Shown here: piece after piece, positions 37,913-51,191 of the stretch | Position numbering within the stretch: the first letter of the stretch is position 1 | How the letters are laid out: every line of letters begins with the position of its first letter | Origin: Struthidea cinerea | Lineage: Eukaryota; Chordata; Aves; Passeriformes; Corcoracidae | Length of the DNA: 64,000 bases | Assembly: GCA_013397865.1 (NCBI GenBank) | Contig: VZTI01004805.1 | Location: 526,794 to 590,793, forward strand | Direction of reading: 5' to 3' | The notes under the pieces: generated by a model | The model's database searches: none | The model's input: the letters and a program-made list of their open reading frames with translations, nothing else | What the model was told of the DNA's origin: nothing | Made by a program: the position numbers and the translations under genes

Positions 37913-40900
37913 TCCAGCAAGTGCTCCTCACCAGCTGAGCTACTTCCTAGAAATCTACTCCTAACAAGAACATGAGTCCTCTTACTGCTCCTGCCAGTTC
38001 ACCAGCTCATGTCTGCTGGACTGAAATGGCCCTACATGCTCAGCAGGTCAGGCTGGACTCTTAGCAGCCAGCAGCTCCGGAGCAGACTAGAGTGCTCCCC
38101 CCGTGCCTTTTATCATGTCATTTATAGCCCTTTTTTTTTCCTGAGCTGCTCACACAGCTTAACTGTAGTTGGAAAATACTGAAGGGATAGAGTGGAAGTC
38201 CAGTAGGGAAGTCCCGATCTACCCAGGTTCACCCACTCCTCACACACATACCAGTGAATATTGTCTCAAGTGTTCAGCAAAAATTACTCAATTTTTGACT
38301 CCAACTTGTCCATACTCAAAGTTGATTGAATTTGGGAACTGTTTGCAGGAGGCAAAATTCATCTTTCCATAAAAAAATATGTGGTAATTGGAGGAAGAAT
38401 GTGCTGGATAAGGACTATTATTGATGAGCACATTGAGTCCGGCTTGGGTACATTTTATCCTGGGTACATCTTATCCTTGTCAGTGTGACTGATTAACTTT
38501 CCTTTTGTCCAGGTTTTGGTTTGGGGAGGGAGGTTTGTTTTAGGAATTCTTTGTGAGCTTGGTTTCATTTTATTTCAGGTCTGGTTTTAGTTTTGGTTTT
38601 TTGGGGTTTTTTGTTTGGCTGGGTTTTGTTTTGGTTTTTTGTTCATGTTTTGTTTTGTTTTTGTTTGTTTGATTGGGTTTGCTTGTTTGTTTGTTTTTCT
38701 TAAATAAATGCTTGGGAATAGAAGAGAAAGAACTCCCTGAACAATTTCTTCTTTATCAAGTACCATACAGGCCTGAAGCAGCACACATTAGTGTTATTTT
38801 AGGACATTACATAGCAGAATATGTACTTCCTTTGCTGTTAAACATGTGCAATTTAATGGAATAAGTATTAAAAGAGATTAGATTTTAAATGCCAATTGAA
38901 ACACACGAAGATGCAGCAAAATTCTTTCCCTGACAAGGAAAACTCTACAAAAACAACTACTTTCATATCAATCTAAATCAGAGGAGTATCAAAAGCATCA
39001 GAAAGGCTTTAAAATATCTGGGGCATGACTTTCAAACATAGAATTCACCTAATTAATATCAAGCAAGATACTTTTTTTTCCAAAAAGTGACATAACACTG
39101 CTATCAGCATCTTAGATTCAAACTAGGTTAGATGTGGCTGACACTTCATTATAGTTTCTGTTTTGTGAACGCTGGCTTTCAGTATGTTTTGGAGAAAGCA
39201 GCTGAAGCATCATTGGATTTTATCAGTGTTTACTTATCAGCTCTATGATATCTGCAAAGCAAGAACTAAAAAGTTTAGCTGATGAGTTCTTCTCAATTGC
39301 AATGTAAAAAATGAAAGGAATTCACCTGCTCATATTTTGGAATGAGAAATGATAAAGCGCCAGCTGCAGTGGGTGGAATACTAAACATTCTCAGTATAAT
39401 TGCTTTTTGATTTTTGGATTTCAACAAGAGAAAAATTGTGCCTTTTCTTAATTACCTGGATTACCACAGTCTTTAAAACAGGTTAGAATTTAGAAAACTG
39501 TGTGAGGACAGTTCTTACACAACACCAACTTATGTGCCTGGAATTCCAGCAAAGGCTTAGGACCCTTCCCAGATAACTGCCCATATTGTTATCATCAGCC
39601 TGGTTGCACAAGATAGTGTGAGTCTTGTTCCATCTTCCTGCTGAGGTTCCAGACTAAGTCACTTTCTCTCCCATGTCTGTAGGATCCTCCCTGGAATATT
39701 ACATCTCCCTACATTGTGATATTAAAGAGAAACTACACAAAAGTCCTCTTAATCCACTATGTCCACTTGCTTTTTCAGATGAATAGGTGACTTCAACACC
39801 TTATTCTCTTGTGTTGAAATTAATTAACTTTTTCACATGTTGTGAGCACAATGTCTTGATCATAACATTGTGGACCTCCACGCAATCCTGCTAATGATCA
39901 TGTCTCTGTAAACAACTCAGCAGGATCTCGATGTCTTTTGTGGTGACACGAGGCAGAAGGAACATAAATAGTCATGCACAAGCTGGATGGAGAAAGATTT
40001 TCACTTCAGCCAAGTAGAAGAGAGTAGACATAGAAGAACATAAAGTCCCAGTGACCTCTGCAGTCCCTGATCCTGAATTCCTGCTTAGACACACTCATAG
40101 TCATACCCATCACCCCATACCCACAGGAACCTCTCCGAGGACTACAGGGAGTTCCAGGTCTCCCTTGCACTTCCCCAAAGACCTCCTGCCAGCTACTAAT
40201 CCCTGCCAGACCCCAACCTCCCCTTTCTGTTGGACATGGATGGAGACACACAGATGGTCACTTTCCAGTGTTTGCAGTTTCTCTGCTGTGTCTCCTTGGG
40301 GTGGCTTTCCTGCACTGCCTGCCACCAGTTTATCAGACAGAAATCAATGGTATTTAAACCAGGGCTAGAACTGATTAAGTATCTTCATTTCTCCTAGACT
40401 ATAAGACTTTTAATGATGCTGTAACACTGGTAAATCTCTGGATAAATGCTAGCCTAGACAAGTCTAAATGAAACAACAGAAAATGTCTGCAACTGTTCTC
40501 TCAACTGACTTACACTCACTGGCAGAAAGGAAGACTGTAGTCTTCCATTTTAAACTTTTATATCACCATTCTTTTATCTCCTTCTCCGTTAAGTACCTGA
40601 GCGCTTATCTTGATGCCCATTACCAAACCATCTGATGTCCCACAAGATTATATTAACAATAATAAATCTCTCATTTTTCTCATCATGTAGCAGTTGGAAC
40701 TTGATTAGGAATAATTTTAGGTGGTGTTACTCTTGTGTTCCCCTCAGGGAGCAAACAAGTCTTGTTGACTGAAACATTAGTAAACAGGATTATGACGAAA
40801 CAAATCATCGAAGTAAAAGAGCTGGGGTGTGAAGCCCAAACCATTTAGAGAAACGCATTAGTCATACCTTGGAAATCAACCAAGAATTTGGGGAAGGGGG

Positions 40901-42841
40901 GCAGAGAGCTAGTGAGGTCAATAGGTAGGCAGAACTAGCTGTAAATAAATTCCCTCAAGATAGTTGACTAACACAACATGCACGAGCTGAAACTTGTTTA
41001 TTTGAACCCTGTGGACCCAGAACAAGTTTCTGTTGGTTAAATATCTTGGAGCTGGAGGCAGATGCAAGAGGTAAAGGTTACTCCCTAGCTAACAACAAAA
41101 TGCAACGCTCTCCCACACCTCTCCACCGAGGGCAGGAATAGGGATGATCAAACAAAAAAACCCTTAACCCCTGGGACATACATTCTCCTGTGACAGGTGG
41201 GAATGGTCCTGAAAAACAGCCTGCACATCCACCTTGGGTCATGTTTACACACCAGATGTTTGGTACAGCCCAGGACTAATCAAGGAAAGGGAGGTGGGAC
41301 ATGCCGCTTTGGAATTTCTCATTTATTTCCCTCAGCATCTCTTCTCCCTCTTGTTTTCCTTCTCTGCCCACATCACTCCATGACCTTGATACTTTGTTGC
41401 TGGAAATACATATTTTGGCAAAAACTGCAGAGAAAATAGCACTGGGCACCAGTGAAACAACCCTGAATAAATGTGGAATAAAACCCCAAGCCAAAACAGA
41501 AACCACCCTCTTTAGAAGGAAAGCTTTAAACAATCTCTGAAAGAGTAGGATCTTATTATTTTATGATTCTTTCATAAATCCAGCCAGCTTCTGGGTAGTG
41601 GATATTCACACATTTCATCAGGGAGATTTATTCCTCTTCAGATGTTATCTATATTCTAACACATTTTCATCATGAATTTTAAGGGGGGAAATACTAGAAG
41701 GGAGCACAAACAGAAAACTGTTTCACTGCATTAATAAACTGTTCAAATCCCAGTACTAAATCTGAGCTGTAATGAACACATCAAATTAAAACTCCTGTAA
41801 TACTCTGAGCCCACCTCATGGCCTACTCCTGCTGCATCTCAAGTCACTCAAAATCAGTCTGGTGATGTCTGCCCCACTTCACACCTGAACTCAGAAGCTA
41901 TCTAAAATTAAAAGCTGAATGAATTTGGCTCCAGCAACCTGAGGCAGATCTTTTCTTCCTGACATCAGAAAATCTTGAAACATCCCGTTCCACTCTTAGA
42001 GTGAAAAGATTGTTCTTTTAGTCAAAACCATGACAAAAATTTTAACAGGAATAGGATGAAGGTTGTACATAATTGCCAGCTGAAGTGAGAATAGTTTTTG
42101 AGTGAAGTTTACAGTAAGGTCACTGCAAAACCATTTTTTCATAGAAACACACCTATCACCATGGTAGTGCCTCCTTTCCATTACTCCCATAGTTCTGTAC
42201 ATTATTGGAAGAAAATAAATGTTCCCTGATGCCCATTCCTCTCTGGAAGGGGAGGAGAAAAATAATACCTTTGTTGTTTTTAAAGCTGATCCAAATTTCT
42301 TGCCGTAACTGTCACATATTAAATATGTAAGTTTAATTGTTATTATCCCCAAGTCAAAATATCTAATTTTTCCAGAAGAAATGCCAAACTGACATTGTTC
42401 TACTTGAACTGCTATTTATATGTCGTCAAATTTGAATATATCCAAATATCAACTTGTAGAAGTTTCAGTACAGCAAAAGCAATAAAGCCAACTATAAGAA
42501 AAACATCTCAGACAGTAAACTGGTTCTTCAAAAACATCAGTTACAAATTAACATTCATGACAAGACTAGAACTTTGTAATTGTTATTTCAAGGGATGACA
42601 GAGAAATAATAGGGTAATATTTATAGGGTAGAATAATTCAATGAGCTGCTTCAGGATGAATATGATAAGGCATAAACAAGCTTTGACTAATTATCAGCTA
42701 GGTTAACATAACATTGTGTGCATGTGTGTTGGATGAAACACACGCTGCTATGAATGTGCCAGATCTGCAATACTGATTACTCATCTCTGCTTGCAGACAG
42801 ACTGAAAGTACTTGCTGTTGAGTGTGTGTGCCAATTAAGTC
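37913..42841. other. Non-coding stretch
   Basis: Nearly 5 kb without a supportable gene. It holds the T/G-rich tract at 38583-38705. ORFs at 40006-40368 and 41996-42352 lie in proline-rich or random frames with no domain. Confidence 0.4.
38583..38705. repeat. T/G-rich low-complexity tract (GGTTTT, GTTT units)
   Basis: About 120 bases of irregular GGTTTT, TTTTG and GTTT units with almost no A or C. It is the opposite-strand equivalent of the A/C tract at 12409. Confidence 0.75.
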
Positions 42842-43084
42842 ATGGAATCATAGAATATCCTGTGCTGGAAGGCACCCCTCAGGATCATCAAAGTCCAATT
42901 CCTGGTCCTGCACAGGACATCCCAAGAGTCACACCATGTGCCCAAGAATATTGTCCAAACACTTCTGGAACTCTGTCAGGCTTGGTGCTGTGACCACTTC
43001 CCTGGGGAGCCTGTTCCAGTGCACAGCCACCCTCTGGGTGAAAAACCTTTTCCTGATATCCCACCTAAACCTCCCCTGACACAG
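42842..43084 (-). mobile_element. CR1 LINE 3' end, inverted
   Basis: On the plus strand it reads ATGGAATCATAGAATATCCT, then CTGGTCCTGCACAGGACA, GGGGAGCCTGTTCCAGTGCA and TTTTCCTGATATCCCACCT. It is close to the 3' sequence of the CR1 copy at 15580-16580 read backwards (for example the shared tract around the word for LGAVTTSLGSL), so the two copies probably belong to related subfamilies. It is a 5'-truncated fragment. Confidence 0.9.
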
Positions 43085-46000
43085 TATCCTTATGGATTAA
43101 GTAGAGAATATTGTCACTTAGGGTAATGGTGATCCAAATATTGCTGTTGGTGAATAAATTTTTTGGGGGTTTTTAATAACTTTCTGTTCTCTTGTGTTAC
43201 AGTAGCTTCACCATCCTAGGAAATTAGAGCAGAAACTAAAAAAAATGCATGTCTACAATTTTAGCTATTTTTAGCCCAGCATCACACCATGAAGAGTTCT
43301 GAGTTTCTCCTCAGTGCTTTCTATGCAAGGTTTGCAGAATAAACAGCTTTGGCAGCTCCCTGAGCCCACAATTGCTCCTCCAGTTGTACTTTCTGGTGTT
43401 TATCCCATAAAGGTGAAGGGATGTCATACATCTACACTCACACTTGGTCACCGTAGAGCTGCGTCACCCTCTTCTGCAGTTACTAAATTAAACCTAAGCC
43501 CTACATGCCCCAGGTCCCCCCAGTCATACCCTGGTGGTAGGCCAGACACAACTCCTTTGCTGGCACCACTATCAGTCAGGAACTACAACAGGATACAGAC
43601 CATTACACTCACCATTTTAAACATGCTTTCCACTTAACTTCCACTAACAGTCTGTGGAACCACAGAAACTGGTTAATGGGATGGTTTTATATAATCTGTT
43701 GCAGGGAAAACATCCACACTTCTACAATATTGTTTCAAAACAACTGGACCATTCTGTTTAGAGGAATTTTGCACAACATGAAGGCAGCAGCCCTAAGGAT
43801 CTTCATTGGGTTCGAGTCCGTTGATGTTTCTCTTCCTGACAGCATTATAGGAGTGAAAAAGAGTCAGATTCTCAAAAATGTTGTTATCTACAGATGAATT
43901 AGCAGTCTAAAAGTTTTGAGACCCTCAAATTTATACCTGCAAACCCAGAGGTTGAGGAATCAAAGATCCCATTCCCAGGGCAGACAGTTCCTGAATTCTG
44001 AGAGTTGCCAGAATGAGATTTCAGTAAAAGCATTTTCCTTCCTCACGCTGATGCCTTGCACTTGGCTGAGGCAAGTCATGGTGAGAAGCAGAGTTGTTCC
44101 AGCTCCAAAGCTGCAGCCCAGGAAACAGGTGACCACTGCCTTCAGGTTCCCAGCTCTCAGACCACCTGCACACATGATCAGGCTACAGTCTTGTTCAATT
44201 CCTTTTACTACATCTATTTATACAGCAATATTGTTAGTCTAACTTGCAGAAGATGGCAAATAGTTCTTGTCAAGCAGTGAGCTCTGCTGACTGTTAATAA
44301 GTTTGCTTTAAAGTAGTACAGCCTTGCTTTGACTTTCAGTAGAAAAGCTTTGGGTTTGAACAGACTTCCAAAATATTTAGAACCTCACAGACTACTTATG
44401 CTGGTTGAAAATGACCTCTGAAAACCCAAATTTTTGTCGTGTTTATATTCAAAAAGAAGTACTCCAGATGTAAAAGAGAAAATGGAAAGAAATTACTGAA
44501 CAGGTTATGTTTCAAATTTTACAATTATTTTCAATGTAGAAAGAATGCTGAAAAAAAAATGCTTTCTGGCCTAATGTTTTGCTTTTTCAAAAGTGTAAGG
44601 CCCAGTCAAGGTCAGGAAAAATAAAATTTAAAAAAATTCAAAAAAACCTCTGTTCAATTTTCAAACCAAAAGGATACAGCTGTAGTAGTATGGGGATGAT
44701 GTAGTCTTTTTCTTCATTCTAACCAGTACCTGTTCAGAACAGGACTTCAAACTGCACAGCTGCAAAGCCCACGCCGTAGAGGACAGCCTGTAGTAAGTAT
44801 CACGAGTGTACTTTATCCATGCAAATCATCCCACTAACCTTAAGGAGACAACTCATTTTCTAGGTTGATCTATATTCTTCAATGTTTGCACAGTTTGTGT
44901 TAAAAATATCTGTTGAGGGAGAAATAAATTATTAATGAATTATCAGCCACAATTTGCCTTCTATATTTGTCAAGCAGAGCTGTGCTTAAAGACTTAGCCT
45001 TTCACTGTGCTTATGGATAACGCATATCCAGGACTGAAACAGGCAGAAGGACAGCCTTCCACAGAAGAAGGATAGAAGGGGGAGGAAAAAAACCTCTCTT
45101 TCTTGTAGAAAAGGAAATAACACACATCTTAGCTAGTAATTTAATGAGTAGTTTTGTCCTTTTTGCAGTAAAGTTTCCTCATGCAATTATTTTCACCTTT
45201 CTCCGGATCAATTTAATGACACAATCATAATTTTAAATTCCTAACATCCGGATCAGTTCAGCCTGGAAAACTGGAATATTTTGGCACATGTATTTTCCTC
45301 AAGATTAACAGAAAAGATAACATAGGAACATTGGGGCTTACAGAAGGCTAAGAGTAAAGTCTGTTTCAAAACCTGAAAAGGTGGCAGCTTGATGGAAGGG
45401 TGGGACAGGAATCGACACCTCCTTAGTGACACTCCTTTGCTTACTTTCTTGCCTGCTATTCGTCCATTTAAACACCCTGTCATTGCCAGGTTATTTTGCA
45501 ACAGAGGAACCTTGGATCAGCTGAGAAAGTAGAAAGTAAACACTGCTCAAACATGCACATTTTCTGCGTGTTAGCAGACCAGAATTTCTGGGCATGAGTG
45601 AATGACATCGCACAGGAGATAATAAGTTATCACAACACACTTATCTCTGCCGTCTTTTGCCTCAAAAGGTGCAGCACTACCTGTCTGGCTAGCATCTCGT
45701 GGCAGTAGGCCACCAAGCAAGCTGTTGATAGTGGCCTGACTGCAACTTAGCCAGGCAGACAGGACCCACGCCATGTCATACAGTGTCCCCTCCAATGGGA
45801 CTGCATCCCCAGCTGGCCCTCAGGAGTATTTCAGTATTTTAGGCAGCTGTGGGTGGACAGGAGTCTATCAGGAGATCCCATGAGATGTCATGCAGATTAG
45901 TGTGGGGTGACAATGGCTTCTCTTTTTTCAAGTGAAGGTGCAGATGTACAAGTGCCAACTAACTCTGCACACTCCCACAGACCCTCATCCCATCCTGTGA

Positions 46001-48123
46001 CTTAATTCTTTCTTCCTGATCCCCTGATGGACCCTGGGGATCCAGAATAATGCTGTTCCTTGCCATCAGCACAGGTTACAATGATATGGACTGAAATGAT
46101 CCGTGTTCAAAACTACTACTCTTACTCTGCATTCCCAAATCATGTAAAAGCCTGGGGCCTTGTTTGACCTGTAAGTAACTTTTGTTCATGCAGGTAAGTG
46201 AACTGTACATCCAGAATCATGTCTGATTTAATGATGGATATCTAGTTCCTTGTGTATGCACTTACTACAGAGATCCTTGGTTTTCTCAAAGAGATTCGCT
46301 TTTCTGTTCCTGAAGACAGAAAATAATAATAGTGTAAACACAAAGAGTTTAAAGCTAGAACAAACATTCAAGGAAGCCAAAGTTATTACCGTTGTTCTGT
46401 TACTTAGAGGTCTTTTGATTTTTGAATGCAAGAAGTCAACACTACAGGGCTGGCAAAACCATTTTGCCTACAAAGTGCAGCACCATCCCTCAGGAAGGAA
46501 AAACACTGAGTTCTCAAAAAGGTGGACTTTTATTCCCCTAGTGTCAATGAGGCCCTGTAGGCCAAAAAGTGCCCATGTTTGATGGGTTAAGGATTTCACT
46601 CAAGTGGTTCTTGGCAGGTGTGAAATAACTGCTGAAAACAATCTCATCTGTAAGACAGCACCAATTTGGCTGCGCCACATTTTCTCTCCATATGCCATGT
46701 GCTAACTGATAGAATGTGAATCACAAGAATTAAAGACAAAAAGGATCTATGATCCCTTCCATCCTTCCGCTACCAGGCCAGTCTTGTTCCCTGACATATA
46801 TTCAGCACTACTTTCAAGTCCTTTTATGAAAGGTGCATACAGACTTCCACCAATTCTTTGCCAATGCACAATCCTAACGCTTTCCCAGTTAGAAAATATT
46901 TTTAAAGTGCAGCTTTTTCTTAATTTCATGGCGTTATCTCCTTGACCTGCCCTTGGCAAATTCTATATACTTCTAAGTCTCTTTCCTTTTTTTTCCACTT
47001 CTGCCACATCATTCCTGTCAAATGACACAGCAAAGGAGCAGATTTGCAAAGGTGACACTTTTTAGCATCCTCAAAATTTTTCAAAGCACTCCTATATAGA
47101 ACAACATGGCTGCTGGTGAGCAGCTGTTAAGAGGAAATGCAGAATTATAAAAAAATGCAGGGACAGACTTCTCCTAGTGGAGGCATGACCCAAGCATTAC
47201 TGAGAATCAATGGGCTTTCCTGAATGTTGCTACACTTCATGCAGTCTGTGTATGAAATGCTAAGAAGAATGTATAAAAAAAACCACAATAAGTCAAAATT
47301 TGAGGTTTTCTCTTGCTGCTTAAGCGTTCCTATAATGGAAACTGAAAGATTTCTGTAACTGGACAAGTCTTCTGCATTCTTAAAATGTCAGTTTCATCCA
47401 CGGGAAATTGCACGTGTTGGTTACAAGCATGAAGGTAGCTTCCTGTATAATATATTGTCTGTTACAATTTACACCTGCTCTTCAAATTGCAATTGCATGC
47501 CCTGCAAAAAATATCCCACTTAGACCATGCCAGTTGCTCAGTATGCTGAAGCCCAGAGTAAAGAACCAGATTCTAGATTATCTTCCTACCTGAACCTCTT
47601 TTCTCCAACTACACTGCCACAGAAATCAGAAGCACTTGTGTGGTTTAACTTTTGCCCTGAGGTGATTCAGCATTTGATTTAACTGAAATCTTCAGTGTCC
47701 TCCATCCCATTTCTTCATTTAAAAAGTTGCCCTACCTGACAAACAGGAAGGTAAGAAAATCTTACTACTCAATAGTCACCTCCTAAATTATGTGGTGGCC
47801 TCGAGGGGAGGCTCAGAATCAGGGTTGATCATTTTCTGACCATGTCAGGTCACAGTACACCCACTAGTGCCAGGCAGCAGTCTGAGTCTGAGTAATGACC
47901 CAGATTTTGCTGTTACTGAATGTAGAGCTGGACATTTATGGTGAGCACTCAAAGCTTATTTTAATAGCTTAACAGCAGACAGTATTGCTTCACAGAATCA
48001 GAAAAAGAGAAGACAGGAAATCCATTTTTGTTTGTCCAGTCTTAAGCTACCTTCTATCAACAAATTCACTCCACACATGAAAGCAAGACAGTATTTTTAT
48101 CGTGAATCTCAAGAACACTATAT
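43085..48123. other. Non-coding stretch
   Basis: About 5 kb with no gene or repeat that I can name. The 110-codon ORF at 46250-46582 has neither a domain nor a splice context. Confidence 0.4.
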
Positions 48124-48260
48124 TACAGAATCACAGAATATTCTGGGTTGGAAGGGACCCACAAGGATCATCAGGTCCAACTCTTCAGTGAGTGGCCTGT
48201 ACAGGGATCAAACCCACAACCCTGGTATCATTAACACCATGCTCTGACCAACTGAGCTAT
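48124..48260 (-). mobile_element. tRNA-Ile-derived SINE with CR1-like 3' tail (TguSINE1-type)
   Basis: Read on the minus strand, 48260-48194 is a 67-base tRNA-like head. It has a perfect A box TAGCTCAGTTGG, an anticodon stem TGGTG/TACCA around loop TTAATGA (anticodon AAT, isoleucine), and a B box GGTTTGATCC with one change from GGTTCGATCC. The acceptor-stem 5' half is missing or changed. The remaining 70 bases (48193-48124) match the 3' end of CR1 and end in ATTCTGTGATTCTGTA. This is the layout of passerine TguSINE1, which uses CR1 machinery for retroposition. It is not a working tRNA gene because the acceptor stem is broken. Confidence 0.85.
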
Positions 48261-50280
48261 GTTTTCTAGTTTGCAGCTGTCTCAAATCAGTTTCTTCCAC
48301 TTTCTCGGAAGTGTTTTATCTGGTCTGTTACTGCCACCAGAGCTCTGTCAATAAAGCAGTCATCACTAGTACTGAGCAGTGGCAGTTTTATGAAGAATTT
48401 TCACATTTTTATTCTTTTGAATGGCCAACAACCGAAAATTTCAAAATTCTTCAGAAAGGAAACTCAAGGACCTGGGGAGAAAGGGTTGGAATGCTCAAAA
48501 TATCTTAAAATATTACTGTATTACTGTCAATTTTTCATCTGCTCTATTGAATAATAGATGAGATAAAATACATTGTACACATACTTAAGAGACAGAAAGG
48601 TATTTATTACACACTGTAACTGTTCCACTTAAATATTAATAGGGAAATCTTCATGTGATTCAAACATTTTCCTATTCACTTTGTTTAAGAGAAGTGCCAG
48701 CCAGCAAAACAGGCTTGATTTCTTCTGAACTTTGATATTAACACGCTTCTTCTGCACATTTTCTAACAAAATGCTTGTCAGAAATGTAGTCTGGCACCTT
48801 TTATGTTTGCTTTGCTCAACCACAGTAAATGACATCTAGACATATGCCAAATACATTTTGTTTCTTTCATGTATACTAAAGTATGTACAGTGTGCACCCC
48901 TCAGTGGACTCCAACACGTTCTGAATGTAAGTATAAATATTTTCCAAGTCATCAGATACACAAACTTATTGTGCACACCTCCTTAAAATAAATTTTATTC
49001 AAGAGAGAGAAAAGTACATGGTGTTCTAGTTTAAAAGCAGGGAAGAGGTATGGGCAGAAGTTTTTTTTAATCAGTTCTGAATGGAAGAAGGAGGGATGCT
49101 CTGCTGCCTTTCAATAGACAGTTGTGCAAAACTGCCTATAATTTTATGGTTCTACAGAGACTTGTCACATTTCCAAGTGTTAGGTACTGCTTTTTTTTTA
49201 AATACAGTTCCCTAAGGGAGTGTGAGTACTGCTAGGGGTCATGGAAGAACTGCACTGACAGCTGCAAGAAATGTTCAGCCATTAGCATGCAGTTAAACAG
49301 TGCTGATATGGTAGGTTAGGGTCCACCTTTAATTGTTTATACTTACGACATTTTTGTAAGAGTCCAAGCAAGTCGTATGTTCCTGAGGAAACAGAGAGAG
49401 TAGCCTCGGAGGATGAAAATTTCCCAGGGTTTTATTTTCTCATGTTATCAGTTCAAGGAAGGACAGTCAAGAGCCCTGAACTTTGAAAATGTGTTCAGAT
49501 TTTAATAAATGAACAATCATTTTGTGTTATGGGATTAAGGTTGAGTATAAACCAGACATTGCGAGTTTCTAATTGCTGTATTTCTCTCCATTCCCTTAAC
49601 AGAGATACTCATTACTGCAAGGTCATAGTGGCTACACCTGCTTCCTCTTACCCTGGGAGTTACATGAGAAAGATACATGGTGTCTTTATATTTTGCGCCA
49701 TTAAATAACGAGGCGTCAGCCTGCAATCTAATTTACAGAAAGCTTTCTGTCAAGACACTGCAGAGCAAATCATTAAGGTTTGGGCTGCTAAGCTGCGCCA
49801 AACAGGTCTGCCTGCACACCTCATGCACATGAAAAACAGATTATTGCGTATTGCATTATTTTTATTCCCCCATATTTTGGTAATGAGGACAATGTACTTG
49901 GCATCCACTCACCACACACAGAGAAAAGACAGTCTGAACACACACATGCACACACATAGTCTTCTTTCATGCAGTTTGGGAGACTATTGAAATCGCGGTC
50001 TTTCATAATGCACAGCAAATAAGTAAGCAGCAGTTAACTGTAAGACAAAAAGTAATTTGATCTCACATAGTCAAACTGAGTAAATATAGCTGCACTTTAT
50101 TAAACTTTGGGTTTCATTACAAAGAAAGCTGGACAATGACATGAAGATGAGAAAATAGTGAAGAGAAGAAAGGAGTTTGCTCCCCATTGTTACCATAATC
50201 TCACCATTGTGTCTATCAGTACCCAGAGTGGCAGTCTGGTTTTATTTTCATGCCCTTAAATGAATATTTCCCTCACTTAG
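48261..50280. other. Non-coding stretch
   Basis: No gene or repeat can be supported. A weak minus-strand ORF at 49535-49726 has no domain. Confidence 0.4.
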
Positions 50281-50285
50281 CTACT

Positions 50286-51186
50286 TGCATTGCGTTTGCA
50301 TGGCCAAGCTTTTGTAGCAGGGGGCTACAGGGGCAGCTTCTGTGAGAAGCTGCCAGAAGCTTCTTCCATGTCCAACAGAGCCAACAGCAAGAAGCTCCAA
50401 AGGCCAACATGCCACCGGCCTAGGCTGGGCCAATTAGAAATGATGGTGGTGCCTCAGTGATAACAGATTTAAGAAGACAAAGACAAAAAAAAAGTCATTG
50501 CACAGTTGTAATCACAGCCAGAGAAGAGTAGGGTGAGAACATGTGATGGGAACAGCCCTCCAGACATGAGGGACCGTGGAGAAGGAGGGGGAAGAGATGC
50601 TCCAGGCACCAAACAAGCCCCACACCAGAGTGGGGGGATGCCTTAGAGGAGGCCCATGGAGAGAGATGCCCGCACTGGAGCAGCCTGTCCTTGAAGGACT
50701 GCACTCCCTGGAAGAGTGACCCATGTTGCAGCAGTCTGAGGGGGACTGTTGCCCATGGGATGGACTTGCGTCAGAGAAGTTCTGTCTCCCGTGAGAGGGA
50801 CCCCATGATGAGCAGGGGAAGGACTCCTCACCCTGAGCAGCGAGAGAAACAACATGTGATGAACTGACCATAACCCCCATTCCCTGTCTCCATGTGCTGC
50901 CCTGGGGGAAGAGGTAGTGCTGGGAAGGAGGAAGGCATGAGGGGAAGGTGTTTTTAAGGTCTGTTTTACTTCTAATTATCATGCTCTGATTTCATTAGTA
51001 ATAAATTCAATTAATATCTCTAAATCTAGCCTGTTTTGCCTGTGATGGTATTTGGTGATTGAACTCTCCCAGTCCTTATCTCAACTCATGAATTCTTTGT
51101 TATTATCTCTCCCCTGTCCACCTGCAAAGGGGAGTGAGAGAGCTGCTTTGGTGGGTGCCTGGCATCCAGCCAGGGTCAGCCCACCA
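50286..51186 (+). mobile_element. Solo LTR of an endogenous retrovirus, related to the one at 30912
   Basis: It is about 901 bases, starting TGCATTGCG and ending CCCACCA, flanked by CTACT (50281-50285) and CCACT (51187-51191), a plausible 5-bp target duplication with one change. It shares many blocks with the LTR at 30912: CAGGGGCAGCTTCT, GTCCTTGAAGGACTGCAC, GAACTGACCA, GTGTTTTTAAG and ATCCAGCCAGGG. The poly(A) signal AATAAA is at 51000-51005. No internal retroviral sequence adjoins it. ORFs up to 156 codons on the minus strand are shadows. Confidence 0.82.
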
Positions 51187-51191
51187 CCACT

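Noticed and set aside
46250..46582. 110-codon plus-strand ORF
   Set aside because: No recognisable domain and no supporting splice or promoter context.
48194..48260. tRNA-Ile gene
   Set aside because: The boxes and anticodon loop are present, but the acceptor stem is broken and a CR1 tail is fused, so it is a SINE head.
50512..50982. 156-codon minus-strand ORF
   Set aside because: It lies wholly inside the solo LTR at 50286-51186, is antisense to it, and has no domain.
30912..51186. A full provirus bounded by the two plus-strand LTRs
   Set aside because: The 19 kb between has no retroviral coding sequence, and each LTR has its own different flanking duplication.
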